Assembly: GCF_021129305.1 (NCBI RefSeq)
Contig: NZ_JAJOMB010000007.1
Coordinates: 1-64,000 of the forward strand
Length of the DNA: 64,000 bases
Source: Kineosporia babensis
GTDB taxonomy: Bacteria; Actinomycetota; Actinomycetes; Actinomycetales; Kineosporiaceae
Direction of reading: 5' to 3'
The position numbers were made by a program, and so were the translations under genes. The notes beneath the pieces are model-generated. The model did no database searches. It saw nothing but the letters and a program-made list of their open reading frames with translations, and was not told where the DNA came from. How positions within the stretch are numbered: position 1 is the first letter of the stretch; every line of letters begins with the position of its first letter. This document shows, piece by piece, positions 18,107 to 27,512 of this stretch.

Positions 18107-19846
18107 CTACAGGTACTGGCCCGTGTTCGCGACCGTGTCGATCGTGCGGCCGGGCTCGGTGCCCTGCTTGCCCTGGATGATCGTGCGGATGTAGACGATC
18201 CGCTCACCCTTCTTGCCGGAGATCCGGGCCCAGTCGTCCGGGTTGGTGGTGTTCGGCAGGTCCTCGGACTCCTTGAACTCGTCCACGCAGGCCTGGAGCA
18301 GGTGCTCCAGGCGGATCCCGCGCTGGCCGAAGTCCAGGAAGTTCTTGATCGCCGCCTTCTTGGCCCGGTCGACGATGTTCTGGATCACCGCACCGGAGTT
18401 GAAGTCCTTGAAGTACAGGATCTCCTTGTCCCCGTTGGCGTAGGTGACCTCGAGGAACTGGTTCTCCTCGGACTCCGCGTACATCCGCTCGACGGTGCGC
18501 AGGATCATCGCCTCGACCGTCGCGTTGCGCGAGTTGTTGTTGGCGTCCAGGTCGTCCGGGTGCAGCGGCAGGTCCTCGGTGAGGTACTTGGTGAAGATGT
18601 CCTTGGCGCCCTCGGCGTCGGGCCGCTGGACCTTGATCTTCACGTCGAGCCGGCCCGGGCGCAGGATCGCCGGGTCGATCATGTCCTCACGGTTGGAGGC
18701 GCCGATCACGATGACGTTCTCGAGCCGCTCCACGCCGTCGATCTCGGAGAGCAGCTGGGGGACGATCGTGGTCTCGACATCGCTGGACACGCCGGAACCG
18801 CGGGTGCGGAACAGCGACTCCATCTCGTCGAAGAAGACCACCACCGGGGTGCCCTCGGAGGCCTTGTCGCGGGCCCGGCTGAAGATCAGCCGGATGTGCC
18901 GCTCGGTCTCGCCGACGTACTTGTTCAGCAGCTCCGGGCCCTTGACGTTGAGGAAGTAGGACTTGGAGTCCTTCTGCCCGCGCGCCTCGGCCGCCTTCTT
19001 GGCCAGGGATCGGGCCACCGCCTTGGCGATCAGCGTCTTGCCGCACCCGGGCGGGCCGTAGAGCAGAACGCCCTTCGGCGGCTTGAGCCCGTGCTCCTTG
19101 TACAGCTCGGGGTGCAGGAACGGCAGTTCCACGGCGTCGCGGATGTTGGCGATCTGCGGGCCGAGGCCACCGATGTCGGAGTAGTCGATGTCCGGGACCT
19201 CTTCGAGGACCAGTTCCTCGACCTCGGCGCGGGGCACCTTCTCGAACGCGAACCCGGCCCGCGGGTCCATCGTCAGGGCGTCGCCGACCTTGAGCTTGAC
19301 GTCCGGGTCCTTCAGCGTGCCGGCCAGGTGGACCACGCGCTCCTCGTCGGCGTGCGCCACCACCAGGGCGCGTTCGCCGCCGTCGAGGATCTCCTTCAGG
19401 ATGACGATCTCGCCGACCTTCTCGAAGGCCCGGGCCGCCACCACGTTGAAGGCCTCGTTGAGCATGACCTCCTGGCCCGGCTGCAGGTCCTCGACCTCGA
19501 TCGAGGGGCTGAGCGAGACCCGCATCTTGCGCCCGGCGCTGATCACCTCGACCGTGCCGTCCTCGGCCGGGGCGACGAAGACGCCGAAGGTGTTGGGCGG
19601 CTGGGCCAGCCGGTCCACTTCCGCCTTGAGCTGGACGATCTGCTCACGCGCGTCGCGCAGGGTGCTCGCGAGGCGCTCGTTCTGCGATCCGAGCTGGTTC
19701 ACCTGGGCCCGGAGGCGGTCGATCTCGTCGCCCGCCGCTCCTGGAATCCGCGCAGCCGAGAGTCGCTCGACCTCCTGCTGGAGGCGAACGATCTCGCGGC
19801 GAAGCGCGCTCTCGTCAAGGCCGTACCCGCTGCTGTGGTCGGTCAT
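18107..19846 (-). CDS. mpa: Proteasome-associated AAA+ ATPase Mpa/ARC
   Basis: 579-residue hexameric unfoldase that recognises Pup and threads pupylated proteins into the 20S core. Residues 12-80 are the Pup-binding coiled coil, about 85-205 the double OB domain, then the AAA+ domain with Walker A GPPGCGKT at 264-271, Walker [10 protein letters not shown] and an [19 protein letters not shown] sensor region. The C-terminus ends GQYL, whose penultimate tyrosine is the HbYX-like motif that docks in PrcA pockets. A GGGAGGG ribosome-binding site precedes the ATG. Confidence 0.97.
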   Translation of the reverse strand: MTDHSSGYGLDESALRREIVRLQQEVERLSAARIPGAAGDEIDRLRAQVNQLGSQNERLASTLRDAREQIVQLKAEVDRLAQPPNTFGVFVAPAEDGTVEVISAGRKMRVSLSPSIEVEDLQPGQEVMLNEAFNVVAARAFEKVGEIVILKEILDGGERALVVAHADEERVVHLAGTLKDPDVKLKVGDALTMDPRAGFAFEKVPRAEVEELVLEEVPDIDYSDIGGLGPQIANIRDAVELPFLHPELYKEHGLKPPKGVLLYGPPGCGKTLIAKAVARSLAKKAAEARGQKDSKSYFLNVKGPELLNKYVGETERHIRLIFSRARDKASEGTPVVVFFDEMESLFRTRGSGVSSDVETTIVPQLLSEIDGVERLENVIVIGASNREDMIDPAILRPGRLDVKIKVQRPDAEGAKDIFTKYLTEDLPLHPDDLDANNNSRNATVEAMILRTVERMYAESEENQFLEVTYANGDKEILYFKDFNSGAVIQNIVDRAKKAAIKNFLDFGQRGIRLEHLLQACVDEFKESEDLPNTTNPDDWARISGKKGERIVYIRTIIQGKQGTEPGRTIDTVANTGQYL

Positions 19847-20158
19847 GGCGGTAACCCTCCCGTCCGGCGCAAGGTCGAGACTTCGACCCTAGCCCGCCTT
19901 CACGCCACAACGGCGCGGCGGCGTAAATCCATCCACGAGATGAGATCTCGTGCCCGGCCAGCTCCGTCGGCGACCGGGAAAGGAGCCATCCTGGCATGTT
20001 CGGAGTCACAATGGGTGGCCCCATGGTCACTTGTGGGAAGTTGGTCCGACAAGGAACGTGACCTAGATCTCCTCCACCGTTCGCCCGATGCCAAGGACGG
20101 CTTCCTTTGGCTCACGACCTTCACCCGAGTTCGCCGAAAAATCCAGTCCGGAAAGCTA
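19847..20158 (-). other. mpa upstream region
   Basis: About 310 bp between the trmI stop and the mpa start, without a gene. It holds the mpa ribosome-binding site, a TAGGGT that could be a -10 element (19886-19891, minus strand) and the perfect inverted repeat at 19934-19952. No terminator-like hairpin was seen after trmI. Confidence 0.45.
19934..19952. promoter_or_regulatory. Operator-like perfect palindrome upstream of mpa
   Basis: CACGAGAT at 19934-19941 and ATCTCGTG at 19945-19952 form a perfect 8-bp inverted repeat with a 3-nt spacer, about 90-105 bp upstream of the mpa start codon. Its short spacer and low stem length suit a dimeric regulator site better than a terminator. The regulator is unknown. 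Confidence 0.4.
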
Positions 20159-21256
20159 TTAATTAGTGGGATCGAAACCTGGACGAGGGTCGTCGTCGTG
20201 CTCGGCGGCCGGATCGGTGTCCAGATCCGCTTCCAGTCCGGCGAGGTCGGCTGCCGAGGCAAGCTTCGCCGCGGGCGTGTCGGTGACCTCGCGGCGCACC
20301 TTGCGGACCTTCTTGTCGGAAACTGGCCTCTCACCGAGATCGTCGGCGGTCCACTCGCCCCAGGCCTCGGACACGCCGGCCTCTCCCTCGGAGGCGGCCT
20401 TGGCCGGGCGACGGCGACGAACGGGCGCGGTCAGCCCGTCGGCCATCCGCCGGGTGGTGAGCAGGAAGCCGGTGTGCCCGACCATCCGGTGCTGCGGGCG
20501 CACGGCCAGACCCTCGAGGTGCCAGCCGCGCACCATCGACTCCCAGGCCTGCGGCTCGGTGAAGCGGCCGTCGGCGCGCAGCGCCTCGGCAGTGCGGGAG
20601 AGCTGGGTGGCGGTGGCCACGTAACAGATCAGCACGCCGCCGGGCACCAGCGCCTTGGCGACCGCCTCGAGGCAGTCCCAGGGGGCCAGCAGGTCCAGGA
20701 CGAAGCGGTCGGCGTCGGTCTCCACCACGTCCGTGGCCACGTCACCGACGGTGATCTGCCAGGCCGGGTGGGGCTCGCCGAAGAAAGCCTCGATGTTGGC
20801 CTTGGCGATGTCGGCGAAGTCCTCGCGGCGCTCGTAGGAGTGCACCATGCCGGTGTCGCCCACCGCCCTGAGCAGGGACATCGTCAGGGCGCCGGAACCC
20901 ACCCCGGCCTCGATCACGCGCGCGCCGGGGAAGATGTCGGCCATCTGCACGATCTGCCCGGAGTCCTTCGGGTAGACCACGGCAGCACCGCGCGGCATCG
21001 ACAGAACGTAGTCGGCCAGCAGCGGGCGCAGCGCCAGGTACTCGACTCCGGCGGTGTTCTTCACGACCGAGCCGTCGGGCCGGCCGATCAGCTCCTCGTG
21101 CTGGAAGTAGCCGCGGTGCGTGTGGAACTGCTTGCCCTCGGCGAGGGTGATGGTGTGCAGCCGGCCCTTGGGGTCGGTCAGCTGCACCCGGTCACCGGCC
21201 CGGAACGGGCCCCGGCGGTGATCGGCGCCGGTCGGGGCGGGGGGTGCTTCGGTCAT
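20159..21256 (-). CDS. trmI: tRNA (adenine58-N1)-methyltransferase TrmI
   Basis: 365-residue SAM-dependent methyltransferase that makes m1A58 in the tRNA T-loop. The N-terminal part is the TrmI beta domain (DRVQLTDPKGRLHTITLAEG, HRGYFQHEELIG), then the Rossmann core with motif I VIEAGVGSGALTMSLL and DRFVLDLLAPWDCLE. The last about 80 residues are a charged, low-complexity extension. The frame runs much further upstream through the neighbouring gene on another reading, but the family start is the ATG at 21256. A trmI homologue also lies near mpa in mycobacteria (Rv2118c). Confidence 0.93.
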   Translation of the reverse strand: MTEAPPAPTGADHRRGPFRAGDRVQLTDPKGRLHTITLAEGKQFHTHRGYFQHEELIGRPDGSVVKNTAGVEYLALRPLLADYVLSMPRGAAVVYPKDSGQIVQMADIFPGARVIEAGVGSGALTMSLLRAVGDTGMVHSYERREDFADIAKANIEAFFGEPHPAWQITVGDVATDVVETDADRFVLDLLAPWDCLEAVAKALVPGGVLICYVATATQLSRTAEALRADGRFTEPQAWESMVRGWHLEGLAVRPQHRMVGHTGFLLTTRRMADGLTAPVRRRRPAKAASEGEAGVSEAWGEWTADDLGERPVSDKKVRKVRREVTDTPAAKLASAADLAGLEADLDTDPAAEHDDDPRPGFDPTN

Positions 21257-21375
21257 GAGGAGCGAGTCTATGGGCGCTCGCGCGCAGGCTCGTGCACAGG
21301 GCCGCCGAACAGGGGACGACGGGCTCGGGCGGTCTGCTCGCGGAACTGCTTGAGGACGTGGTTGCCGGGTTTTGG

Positions 21376-22500
21376 TCAGGGGGCCACGAAGCGGGCCACG
21401 TCTTCCCAGTCCAGAACCCCGACCACGACCTCGTCCGGGCCAAGTACGGCGTACCGGGCGGAGGGGGCGTCCTGCAGGGCCTGGATGAGCGACTGACCGC
21501 CCAGGCCGGTGCTGAGCACGGCGCCGTCGGGGAGGGACTCGGCGACGGCGTTGGCCCCGACCTCGGCAGCGCGGGCCGCGGGCACCCCTGCGGCGGCGTG
21601 TTCGTCCACGATGGCGGCGGGGCGCCCGTAGACGTCGAGCACGACGACCGCCGTGGCTCCTGCTCCCGCGGCGGACATCAGGGCTCCGGCCACGGTGGCG
21701 GTGGAGGGGACGGCGACGGCGGGCTGCAACAGGTCGTCGATCAGGGCCTTCTCGGCGCGGATGTTCCAGCGGGCCGCCTCGACCGCCTGGCCGGCGCCCC
21801 GCCAGAGCAGGAAGCCGACCAGGACCAGCCAGATCGCGCTGCTGAGCTGGTGCTCGCCGGTGGCCACGGCCCAGGCGGCGTAGGCGACCGTGCCCACCGC
21901 CACCACCCGCCCGGCGTTCCCGGCGAAGACGGCGGCGATCAGCCGGTTGCCGCTGATCTTCCAGACCACACCCTCGACCACCCGGCCGCCGTCCAGCGGC
22001 AGGCCCGGCAGGGCGTTGAACACGGCGACCACCAGGTTGGACGTGGCGGTGGCGGCGAGCAGGAGCCGGGCCACCGAGCCGTACTCGGCGTGCGCCATCG
22101 CCTGGTCGGCGCCGAAGGCGATGACCAGGTTGGACAGCGGGCCGACCACGGCGACGATGACGGCCCGGGCCGGGGAGGTGGAGGGGGCGTCGAACGCGGT
22201 GTGCCCGCCCCACAGATCCAAAACGATCGCGGTGGCCGGGGTACCGGTGGCGGCCGCGGCGACGGCATGGGCGGCCTCGTGCACGAAGACGCTGAGCAGC
22301 AGGATCAGGGCGAAGGCGAGGGCGATGGCGTAGGTGGCCGGGCCGTCGATGTCGACCCAGACCCGCACGGTGGGGGCGAACAGCGCGGTCATCACCACGG
22401 CGATCAGGAACCAGGACGGGCGCAGGTACACCGGTACCGGGCCGACCCGGCCCAGGCGGATGCCGGACTGGGCCTGGGGCAGTTCCGCGGCCGCGCTCAT
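21376..22500 (-). CDS. Site-2 protease family (M50) intramembrane metalloprotease
   Basis: 374-residue membrane protease. The zinc motif HEAAH lies at residues 74-78 in the second hydrophobic segment; the third ligand is in LPGLPLDGGR (Asp170). Four to six membrane segments are followed by a C-terminal region (about 245-374) that resembles paired CBS domains, the arrangement of the SpoIVFB-like M50B group. Such proteases cleave membrane-bound anti-sigma factors or other transmembrane substrates; the substrate here is unknown. Located upstream of trmI in the same orientation with a 119-bp gap. Confidence 0.88.
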   Translation of the reverse strand: MSAAAELPQAQSGIRLGRVGPVPVYLRPSWFLIAVVMTALFAPTVRVWVDIDGPATYAIALAFALILLLSVFVHEAAHAVAAAATGTPATAIVLDLWGGHTAFDAPSTSPARAVIVAVVGPLSNLVIAFGADQAMAHAEYGSVARLLLAATATSNLVVAVFNALPGLPLDGGRVVEGVVWKISGNRLIAAVFAGNAGRVVAVGTVAYAAWAVATGEHQLSSAIWLVLVGFLLWRGAGQAVEAARWNIRAEKALIDDLLQPAVAVPSTATVAGALMSAAGAGATAVVVLDVYGRPAAIVDEHAAAGVPAARAAEVGANAVAESLPDGAVLSTGLGGQSLIQALQDAPSARYAVLGPDEVVVGVLDWEDVARFVAP

Positions 22501-22514
22501 CGTCGCCGTCCCGG

Positions 22515-22547
22515 TTGCTTTTCGTGGCCTGCTTGCTTTTCGTGGCC
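22515..22547. repeat. 15-bp direct repeat in the M50/recB intergenic region
   Basis: TTGCTTTTCGTGGCC occurs at 22515-22529 and again at 22533-22547, between the divergent M50 protease and RecB-family genes. Possibly a regulatory repeat, possibly replication slippage. Confidence 0.5.
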
Positions 22548-22747
22548 GGGGTGCGGCCGGCCGGCCGGTGGATGGCCCGGTTGCGCACGGATGGCCGGGC
22601 AGGAGTGCTGGTGGGAGATCTGCCCACCTGGCCCGGGGTTGCTCACAGCAGTGATGTTAAGGCAGTCCGCCCGGTTGCCCAGCTGGACCTTCCGGGCACC
22701 GTTGCCCGTTTCGCCAAAGTGTCGTACCTCGCCCTTAGGGTTTTCGT

Positions 22748-23761
22748 ATGGCCGCCGCACTGTCCCCGTCCCGGGCCTCCGACTTCATGCAGTGCCCCCT
22801 GCTCTACCGCTTCCGCGTGGTCGACCGGCTGCCCGAGCGGCCCAGCCCGGCCGCGCTGCGCGGCACGCTGGTGCACGCGGTGCTGGAGAGTCTGTTCGAC
22901 CTGCCGGCCGAGCAGCGCACCCAGCAGGCTGCGCTGGAGTTGCTGCGGCCGCAGTGGGAGCGGGTGCTGGCCGAGCGGCCCGAGGCTGCGCAGCTGTTCG
23001 GGGCTGGGGCGCTCGGTGGTGACCGGTTCGATGGTGGCGTGAGTGGTGTCGTCGGGGGAAACGCGGGTGGCACCGGCGGCGGCGAGGCGGGAAAGCTGGA
23101 GGCCGGGGAACCGGGGGCGGAACGGCCCGGGGCCGGCGATCCGGGGGCGGAGCGGCCGGGGGCCGAGACTGATCTGGACGGCTGGCTGGCCTCCGCCTCC
23201 GAGCTGATCGGCCGCTGGTTCGCGTTGGAGGACCCCACCCGGCTGGAACCGGCCGACCGCGAGCTCTACGTCGAGACCACCCTGGACGACGGGCTGGTCC
23301 TGCGCGGCTACGTCGACCGGCTCGACGTAGCGGCGGACGGGCGGCTGCGGGTGGTCGACTACAAGACGGGCAAGGCCCCGAGCGAGGCGTTCGAGGCCAA
23401 GGCCCTGTTCCAGATGAAGTTCTACGCCCTGGTCCTGTGGCGCACCCGGGGCCGGCTGCCCACCATGCTGCAGCTGGTCTACCTGGGCAACGGTGAGGTG
23501 CTGCGCTACGAACCCGACGAGCAGGAGCTGCTGGGCGTCGAGCGCAAGGTCCGGGCCCTGTGGGACGCCATCGTCCTGGCCGCCGAGACCGGCGACTGGC
23601 GCCCCTCCCCCAGCCGCCTGTGCACCTGGTGCGACCACCACGCCCTCTGCCCGGCGAAAGGCGGTACCCCGCCGCCCATTCCGGAGGATGCACTGGAGCG
23701 GGTGCTAGGGCTGAAACCGGCCACGACCGATGCCATGAGCCGAGACGGGGCCATTGCGTGA
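22748..23761 (+). CDS. RecB-family PD-(D/E)XK nuclease with Fe-S cluster motif
   Basis: 337-residue single-domain nuclease of the RecB/Cas4-like family. The N-terminus has LSPSRASDFMQCPLLYRFRVVDRLPE with Cys16; the catalytic core is LRGYVDRLD and RVVDYKTGK; the end CTWCDHHALC gives three more cysteines, matching a 4Fe-4S cluster as in AddB-type nucleases. Between about residues 85 and 138 it carries a glycine/alanine/proline-rich insert with a 10-residue repeat not expected in the family. A stand-alone RecB-like nuclease also neighbours trmI in mycobacteria (Rv2119). Likely DNA-repair role. Confidence 0.88.
   Translation: MAAALSPSRASDFMQCPLLYRFRVVDRLPERPSPAALRGTLVHAVLESLFDLPAEQRTQQAALELLRPQWERVLAERPEAAQLFGAGALGGDRFDGGVSGVVGGNAGGTGGGEAGKLEAGEPGAERPGAGDPGAERPGAETDLDGWLASASELIGRWFALEDPTRLEPADRELYVETTLDDGLVLRGYVDRLDVAADGRLRVVDYKTGKAPSEAFEAKALFQMKFYALVLWRTRGRLPTMLQLVYLGNGEVLRYEPDEQELLGVERKVRALWDAIVLAAETGDWRPSPSRLCTWCDHHALCPAKGGTPPPIPEDALERVLGLKPATTDAMSRDGAIA
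23108..23167 (+). repeat. Two 30-bp in-frame repeats inside the RecB-family gene
   Basis: 30-bp units at 23108-23137 and 23138-23167 encode EPGAERPGAG and DPGAERPGAE. They differ at a few positions and keep the reading frame, extending a flexible linker in the nuclease. Confidence 0.75.
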
Positions 23762-24127
23762 AACAGGTGTTGCAGGAGCGCGATTTGTTCACGCGGTAAG
23801 CAAGCGGACGGGACTGCCCGAAGGGGCGGGTGGGGCAGCGGAGGCCGGAAAGGTTCATGCGCTGCCCACCGCCTGGATGACAAAATGTCCGCCGTCCGGT
23901 GGACGACCCCTGGCTCCGCAGCCAGCAAGATCGGGGTTGGGATCAGGGTTCAACCCGAGGCGTGGGGGTAGTGGCCTCGGGCGTAATGGTTGGCGTCCTG
24001 CCGGATCGCGGTGGTTCGCGGTCCGGTGGATCAGCGCCTGGCGGGCCGGCTCGGCAGCCGGTCCATCACCTCGGGGGGATGCCGAGTCCCCGCGCTGCGC
24101 AGTCCGACGAACTCAGGGGAGTACACG
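23762..24127 (+). other. Gene-less stretch upstream of the ABC transporter
   Basis: About 365 bp without a convincing gene. It holds two hairpins, a 7-bp stem with GTCC loop at 23887-23904 and an 8-bp stem CCCGAGGC/GCCTCGGG at 23954-23981; either could end the nuclease transcript. The AGGGGAG ribosome-binding site of the next gene is at its right end. No promoter consensus is clear. Confidence 0.45.
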
Positions 24128-24874
24128 GTGGCAACCGAAGCGATCGCGAGAGCGATTGACCTGCAGAAGATTTACGGCACCGGCGAGGCCCAGGTCAAGG
24201 CCCTGCGCGGGGTCAGTGTGGACTTCGGCCGCGGCGAGATGACCGCGATCATGGGGCCCTCGGGCTCCGGCAAGTCCACCCTGATGCACTGCATGGCCGC
24301 GCTCGACCGCCCCACCGACGGCGACGTCGAGATCGACGGGGTGCAGGTGCGCGGGCTCAAGGACAAGGCGCTCACCCAGTTGCGACGCGACCGGCTGGGT
24401 TTCATCTTCCAGTCGTTCAACCTGGTGCCGACGCTGAGCGCCAAGGAGAACATCACGCTGCCGCTGGACATCGCCGGGCGCAAGGTGGACCAGGAGTGGT
24501 TCGACCGGGTGGTGGACACGGTCGGCCTGCGCGACCGGCTCGGCCACCGCCCGAGCGAGCTGTCCGGTGGCCAGCAGCAGCGCGTGGCCTGTGCCCGGGC
24601 CCTGGTCAGCCGCCCGGCGATCGTGTTCGCGGACGAGCCGACCGGCAACCTGGACTCCCGGGCCAGCGCCGAGATCCTCTCGTTCCTGCGCAGTTCCACC
24701 AAGGACTACGGCCAGTCGATCGTGATCGTCACCCACGACCCGGTCGCCGCCGGGTACGCCGACCGCGTGCTGTTCCTGGCCGACGGCGAGATCGTGGACG
24801 AGATGGTCGACCCGACGGCCGACAAGGTGCTCGAGCGGATGCGGGGCTTCGACGGGGTTGGGCGGCGTAGCTGA
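24128..24874 (+). CDS. MacB/LolD-type ABC transporter ATP-binding protein
   Basis: 248-residue ATPase with Walker A GPSGSGKS, Q-loop FQSFNLVPTLSA, signature LSGGQQQR, Walker B IVFADEPTGNLDSR and H-loop VTHDP. The GNLDS after Walker B is typical of the MacB/LolD subfamily that works with FtsX-like permeases. The GTG start has AGGGGAG just upstream. It ends one base before the permease ATG, so the two are coupled and form one transporter. Substrate unknown; such mechanotransmission pumps export peptides, lipids or drugs. Confidence 0.93.
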   Translation: MATEAIARAIDLQKIYGTGEAQVKALRGVSVDFGRGEMTAIMGPSGSGKSTLMHCMAALDRPTDGDVEIDGVQVRGLKDKALTQLRRDRLGFIFQSFNLVPTLSAKENITLPLDIAGRKVDQEWFDRVVDTVGLRDRLGHRPSELSGGQQQRVACARALVSRPAIVFADEPTGNLDSRASAEILSFLRSSTKDYGQSIVIVTHDPVAAGYADRVLFLADGEIVDEMVDPTADKVLERMRGFDGVGRRS

Positions 24875-24875
24875 C

Positions 24876-27407
24876 ATGCTCAGGGTCACGGTCAAGGGAA
24901 TCTTCACGCACCGGCTGCGTTTCGCGCTGACCGCGCTCGCCGTCTGCCTGGGCGTGGCACTGGTCGCGGGCACCCTGGTGCTCAGCGGCAGCATCAACCG
25001 CACCTTCGACGGCATCGTCGAGCAGACCGCGGCCGGCACCGACGTCCAGGTACGCGGCGCCGAGCTGGAGACCACCACCTTCGAGGGCACCAAGCAGCGC
25101 GAGCCGCTGCCCCTGGACCTGGGCGAGAAGCTGGCCCAGGTGGACGGGGTCGGGCGGGTGGCCGCCGACATGAACGGCACCGCCATCCTGGTCGGCGAGA
25201 ACGGCACTGCCGCTCGCAACGGCGGGGCTCCCAACCTGGGCTTCGCCTACTACCCGGACGACCCGGTGGTGACGCTGACCGACGGCCGGGCCCCGGAGCG
25301 CAAGGGCGAGGTGGCGGTCGAGAACACCACGCTCGAGCTGGCCGGCCTGAAGGTCGGGGACACCACCCGGGCGCTGATCCAGAACGAACCGCAGGACGTC
25401 ACCATCACCGCCGGCTTCGACTTCGGCTCGGGCCTGGCCGGCGCCACCCTGGTGCTGCTGGACGAGCAGACCGCGATCGAGACCTGGGCCCCGGACGGCC
25501 AGGTGCCCTCGTTCACCCTGGGCGCGGCCGACGGGGTCAGCCACGAGCAGCTGCGCGAGGAGGTCACCGCGGTCCTGCCGGCCGGGGCCGAGGCGATCAC
25601 CAGCGACGAGTTCTACGAGGAGCAGAAGGACGCGGTGGCCGCCGGGATCGGCTTCATCACCACGTTCCTGCTGATCTTCGCCGCGATCGCGGTGTTCGTC
25701 GGCGCCTTCATCATCGCCAACACGTTCTCGATGCTGGTCGCCCAGCGCACCCGCGAACTGGCCCTGCTGCGCGCGGTCGGCGCCTCACGCGGTCAGGTGC
25801 TGCGGGTGGTGCTGGGCGAGGCGGCGATCCTCGGCCTGGTCGGCTCGCTGCTCGGGCTGGGCCTGGGCATCCTGCTCGCGGCCGGGCTGCAGGCCCTGGT
25901 CGAGAGCGTCGGCCTGGAGATCACCGGGGGTCTGCCGGTCACCGCCAACACGGTGCTGGCCAGCCTGGTGGTGGGCCTGGGGGTGACGCTGGCCTCGGCG
26001 GTCATGCCGGCGGTCCGGGCCTCCAGGGTGCCGCCGATGGCCGCGCTGCGCGACGACGCCCAGACCCCGCCCGGAGGTGTGCTGCGCCGCGGCATCATCG
26101 GCCTGGTCCTGGTCGTCCTGGGGTTCGCCGCGGTGCTGCCCAGTTCCCTGGCCGAGGACCCGAACTGGCCGCTGATCGGGCTGGGCGCGGCGCTGCTGCT
26201 GTTCGGCCTGCTGGTGGCTGCTCCGTGGCTGACCCGCCCGGTGGTCCGTCTGGTCGGGGCGCCCTACACCCGGATCTACGGCACCGTCGGCCGGCTGGCC
26301 CGGGAGAACGCGCTGCGCAACCCCCGCCGGACCGCGACCACGGCGAGCGCCCTGATGATCGGTCTGGCGCTGATGTCCAGCGTCGGGGTGTTCGCCTCCT
26401 CGGCCAACGCCAGCGTGGCGGAGATCGTGGAGAACGAGCTCACCGCCGACTACGTGCTGAGCACCGGCGGCGCCGGCGTCATCCCGACCTCGGTGGCCGA
26501 CGAGGTCCAGGAGATGCCGGGGGTGACCTCGGTGGCGCCGATCCGCTCGGCGCCGATGCGGATCGACGGGCAGGCGGCGTTCGCGCTGGCCGTGGACCCG
26601 CGCGCGATCACCGAGAACGTCAAGGTCACGGTGAACGACGGGACGCTGGACTCGATCGACTCGGGCGACGTGGTGATCAGCCAGAGCGCGGCGGACGACG
26701 AGGGCTGGAAGGTGGGCGACCAGCTGCCTCCGGCCGAGATCGGCGCGAAGGGGAATCAGATCCTGACCGTCGGCGGGATCATCGAGGACTCGCAGACGCT
26801 GAACAACCCGCGGGTGATGATCCCCCTGGACCTGTACCGCGAAACGGTTCCGCCGTCCCAGCAGGGCGACTTCCTGCTCTACGTGAAGTCGGACGGCAGC
26901 AACACCGATCAGCTGCGCACCGCTCTGGAGGACAAGGTCGAGCCCTTCCTGGTGGTCTCGGTGCAGGACGGCCAGGAGTTCGCGGACGCCCAGGCCGCGC
27001 AGATCAACCAGCTGCTCTACATGATCTACGCGCTGCTGGCGCTGAGCGTGCTGATCGCGGTGCTGGGCATCGTGAACACGCTGGCGCTGTCGGTGTTCGA
27101 GCGCACCCGGGAGATCGGGCTGCTGCGGGCGGTCGGGATGAGCCGGCGTCAGCTGCGGCGGATGATCAGCGCCGAGTCGGTGAGCACGGCGGTGTTCGGT
27201 GCGGTGCTGGGCATGGCGCTGGGCCTGGTGCTCGGGCTGGTCCTGCAGCGGGCCCTGGTCTCGCAGGGGCTGGAGACCCTGTCGATCCCGTGGCTGACCC
27301 TGGTGATCGTGCTGGTCTCCTCGGCGATCGCCGGGATGGTCGCGGCGATCATGCCGGCCTGGCGGGCGGTGCGCCTGGACGTGCTGCGGGCGATCACCGC
27401 GGAGTAA
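24876..27407 (+). CDS. FtsX-like ABC transporter permease
   Basis: 843-residue permease with an N-terminal membrane helix, a large extracytoplasmic MacB-type periplasmic-core domain (about 45-255), then repeated FtsX units: a three-helix bundle near 265-400, two central helices near 410-460, a second extracellular domain and a final three-helix bundle near 715-840. Both FtsX units contain the signature ARTRELALLRAVGASRGQ- or RTREIGLLRAVGMSRRQ-like element. Ten membrane segments fit the actinobacterial long-permease type. It partners the ATPase immediately upstream. Confidence 0.92.
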   Translation: MLRVTVKGIFTHRLRFALTALAVCLGVALVAGTLVLSGSINRTFDGIVEQTAAGTDVQVRGAELETTTFEGTKQREPLPLDLGEKLAQVDGVGRVAADMNGTAILVGENGTAARNGGAPNLGFAYYPDDPVVTLTDGRAPERKGEVAVENTTLELAGLKVGDTTRALIQNEPQDVTITAGFDFGSGLAGATLVLLDEQTAIETWAPDGQVPSFTLGAADGVSHEQLREEVTAVLPAGAEAITSDEFYEEQKDAVAAGIGFITTFLLIFAAIAVFVGAFIIANTFSMLVAQRTRELALLRAVGASRGQVLRVVLGEAAILGLVGSLLGLGLGILLAAGLQALVESVGLEITGGLPVTANTVLASLVVGLGVTLASAVMPAVRASRVPPMAALRDDAQTPPGGVLRRGIIGLVLVVLGFAAVLPSSLAEDPNWPLIGLGAALLLFGLLVAAPWLTRPVVRLVGAPYTRIYGTVGRLARENALRNPRRTATTASALMIGLALMSSVGVFASSANASVAEIVENELTADYVLSTGGAGVIPTSVADEVQEMPGVTSVAPIRSAPMRIDGQAAFALAVDPRAITENVKVTVNDGTLDSIDSGDVVISQSAADDEGWKVGDQLPPAEIGAKGNQILTVGGIIEDSQTLNNPRVMIPLDLYRETVPPSQQGDFLLYVKSDGSNTDQLRTALEDKVEPFLVVSVQDGQEFADAQAAQINQLLYMIYALLALSVLIAVLGIVNTLALSVFERTREIGLLRAVGMSRRQLRRMISAESVSTAVFGAVLGMALGLVLGLVLQRALVSQGLETLSIPWLTLVIVLVSSAIAGMVAAIMPAWRAVRLDVLRAITAE

Positions 27408-27456
27408 CCGAGCCAGGAGGCAGCCGCAGGCCGGTGGCGGAAAAGAGCCAATCAAC

Positions 27457-27499
27457 AACGGACGTCCGCCCTCCCTGAGCGGGCGGGCGGACGTCCGTT
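27457..27499. terminator. Bidirectional terminator hairpin
   Basis: Perfect 15-bp inverted repeat (AACGGACGTCCGCCC at 27457-27471, complement at 27485-27499), 13-nt loop, between the convergent permease and HAD hydrolase genes. Confidence 0.88.
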
Positions 27500-27512
27500 G
27501 GTCGTAGTTAAG

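Noticed and set aside
18302-21496. 1064-codon plus-strand open frame antisense to mpa and trmI
   Set aside because: It is the mirror of two clear minus-strand genes, has no recognisable domain, and its composition (Val/Leu/Asp/His-rich) is typical of antisense frames in high-GC DNA.
20159-22627. 822-residue fusion upstream-extended from trmI
   Set aside because: The extra N-terminal part is an out-of-frame reading of the M50 protease gene; TrmI homology begins at 21256.
23756-23794. GCGTGAA/TTCACGC inverted repeat after the RecB-family gene
   Set aside because: Short arms with a long loop; weaker than the two hairpins further downstream.
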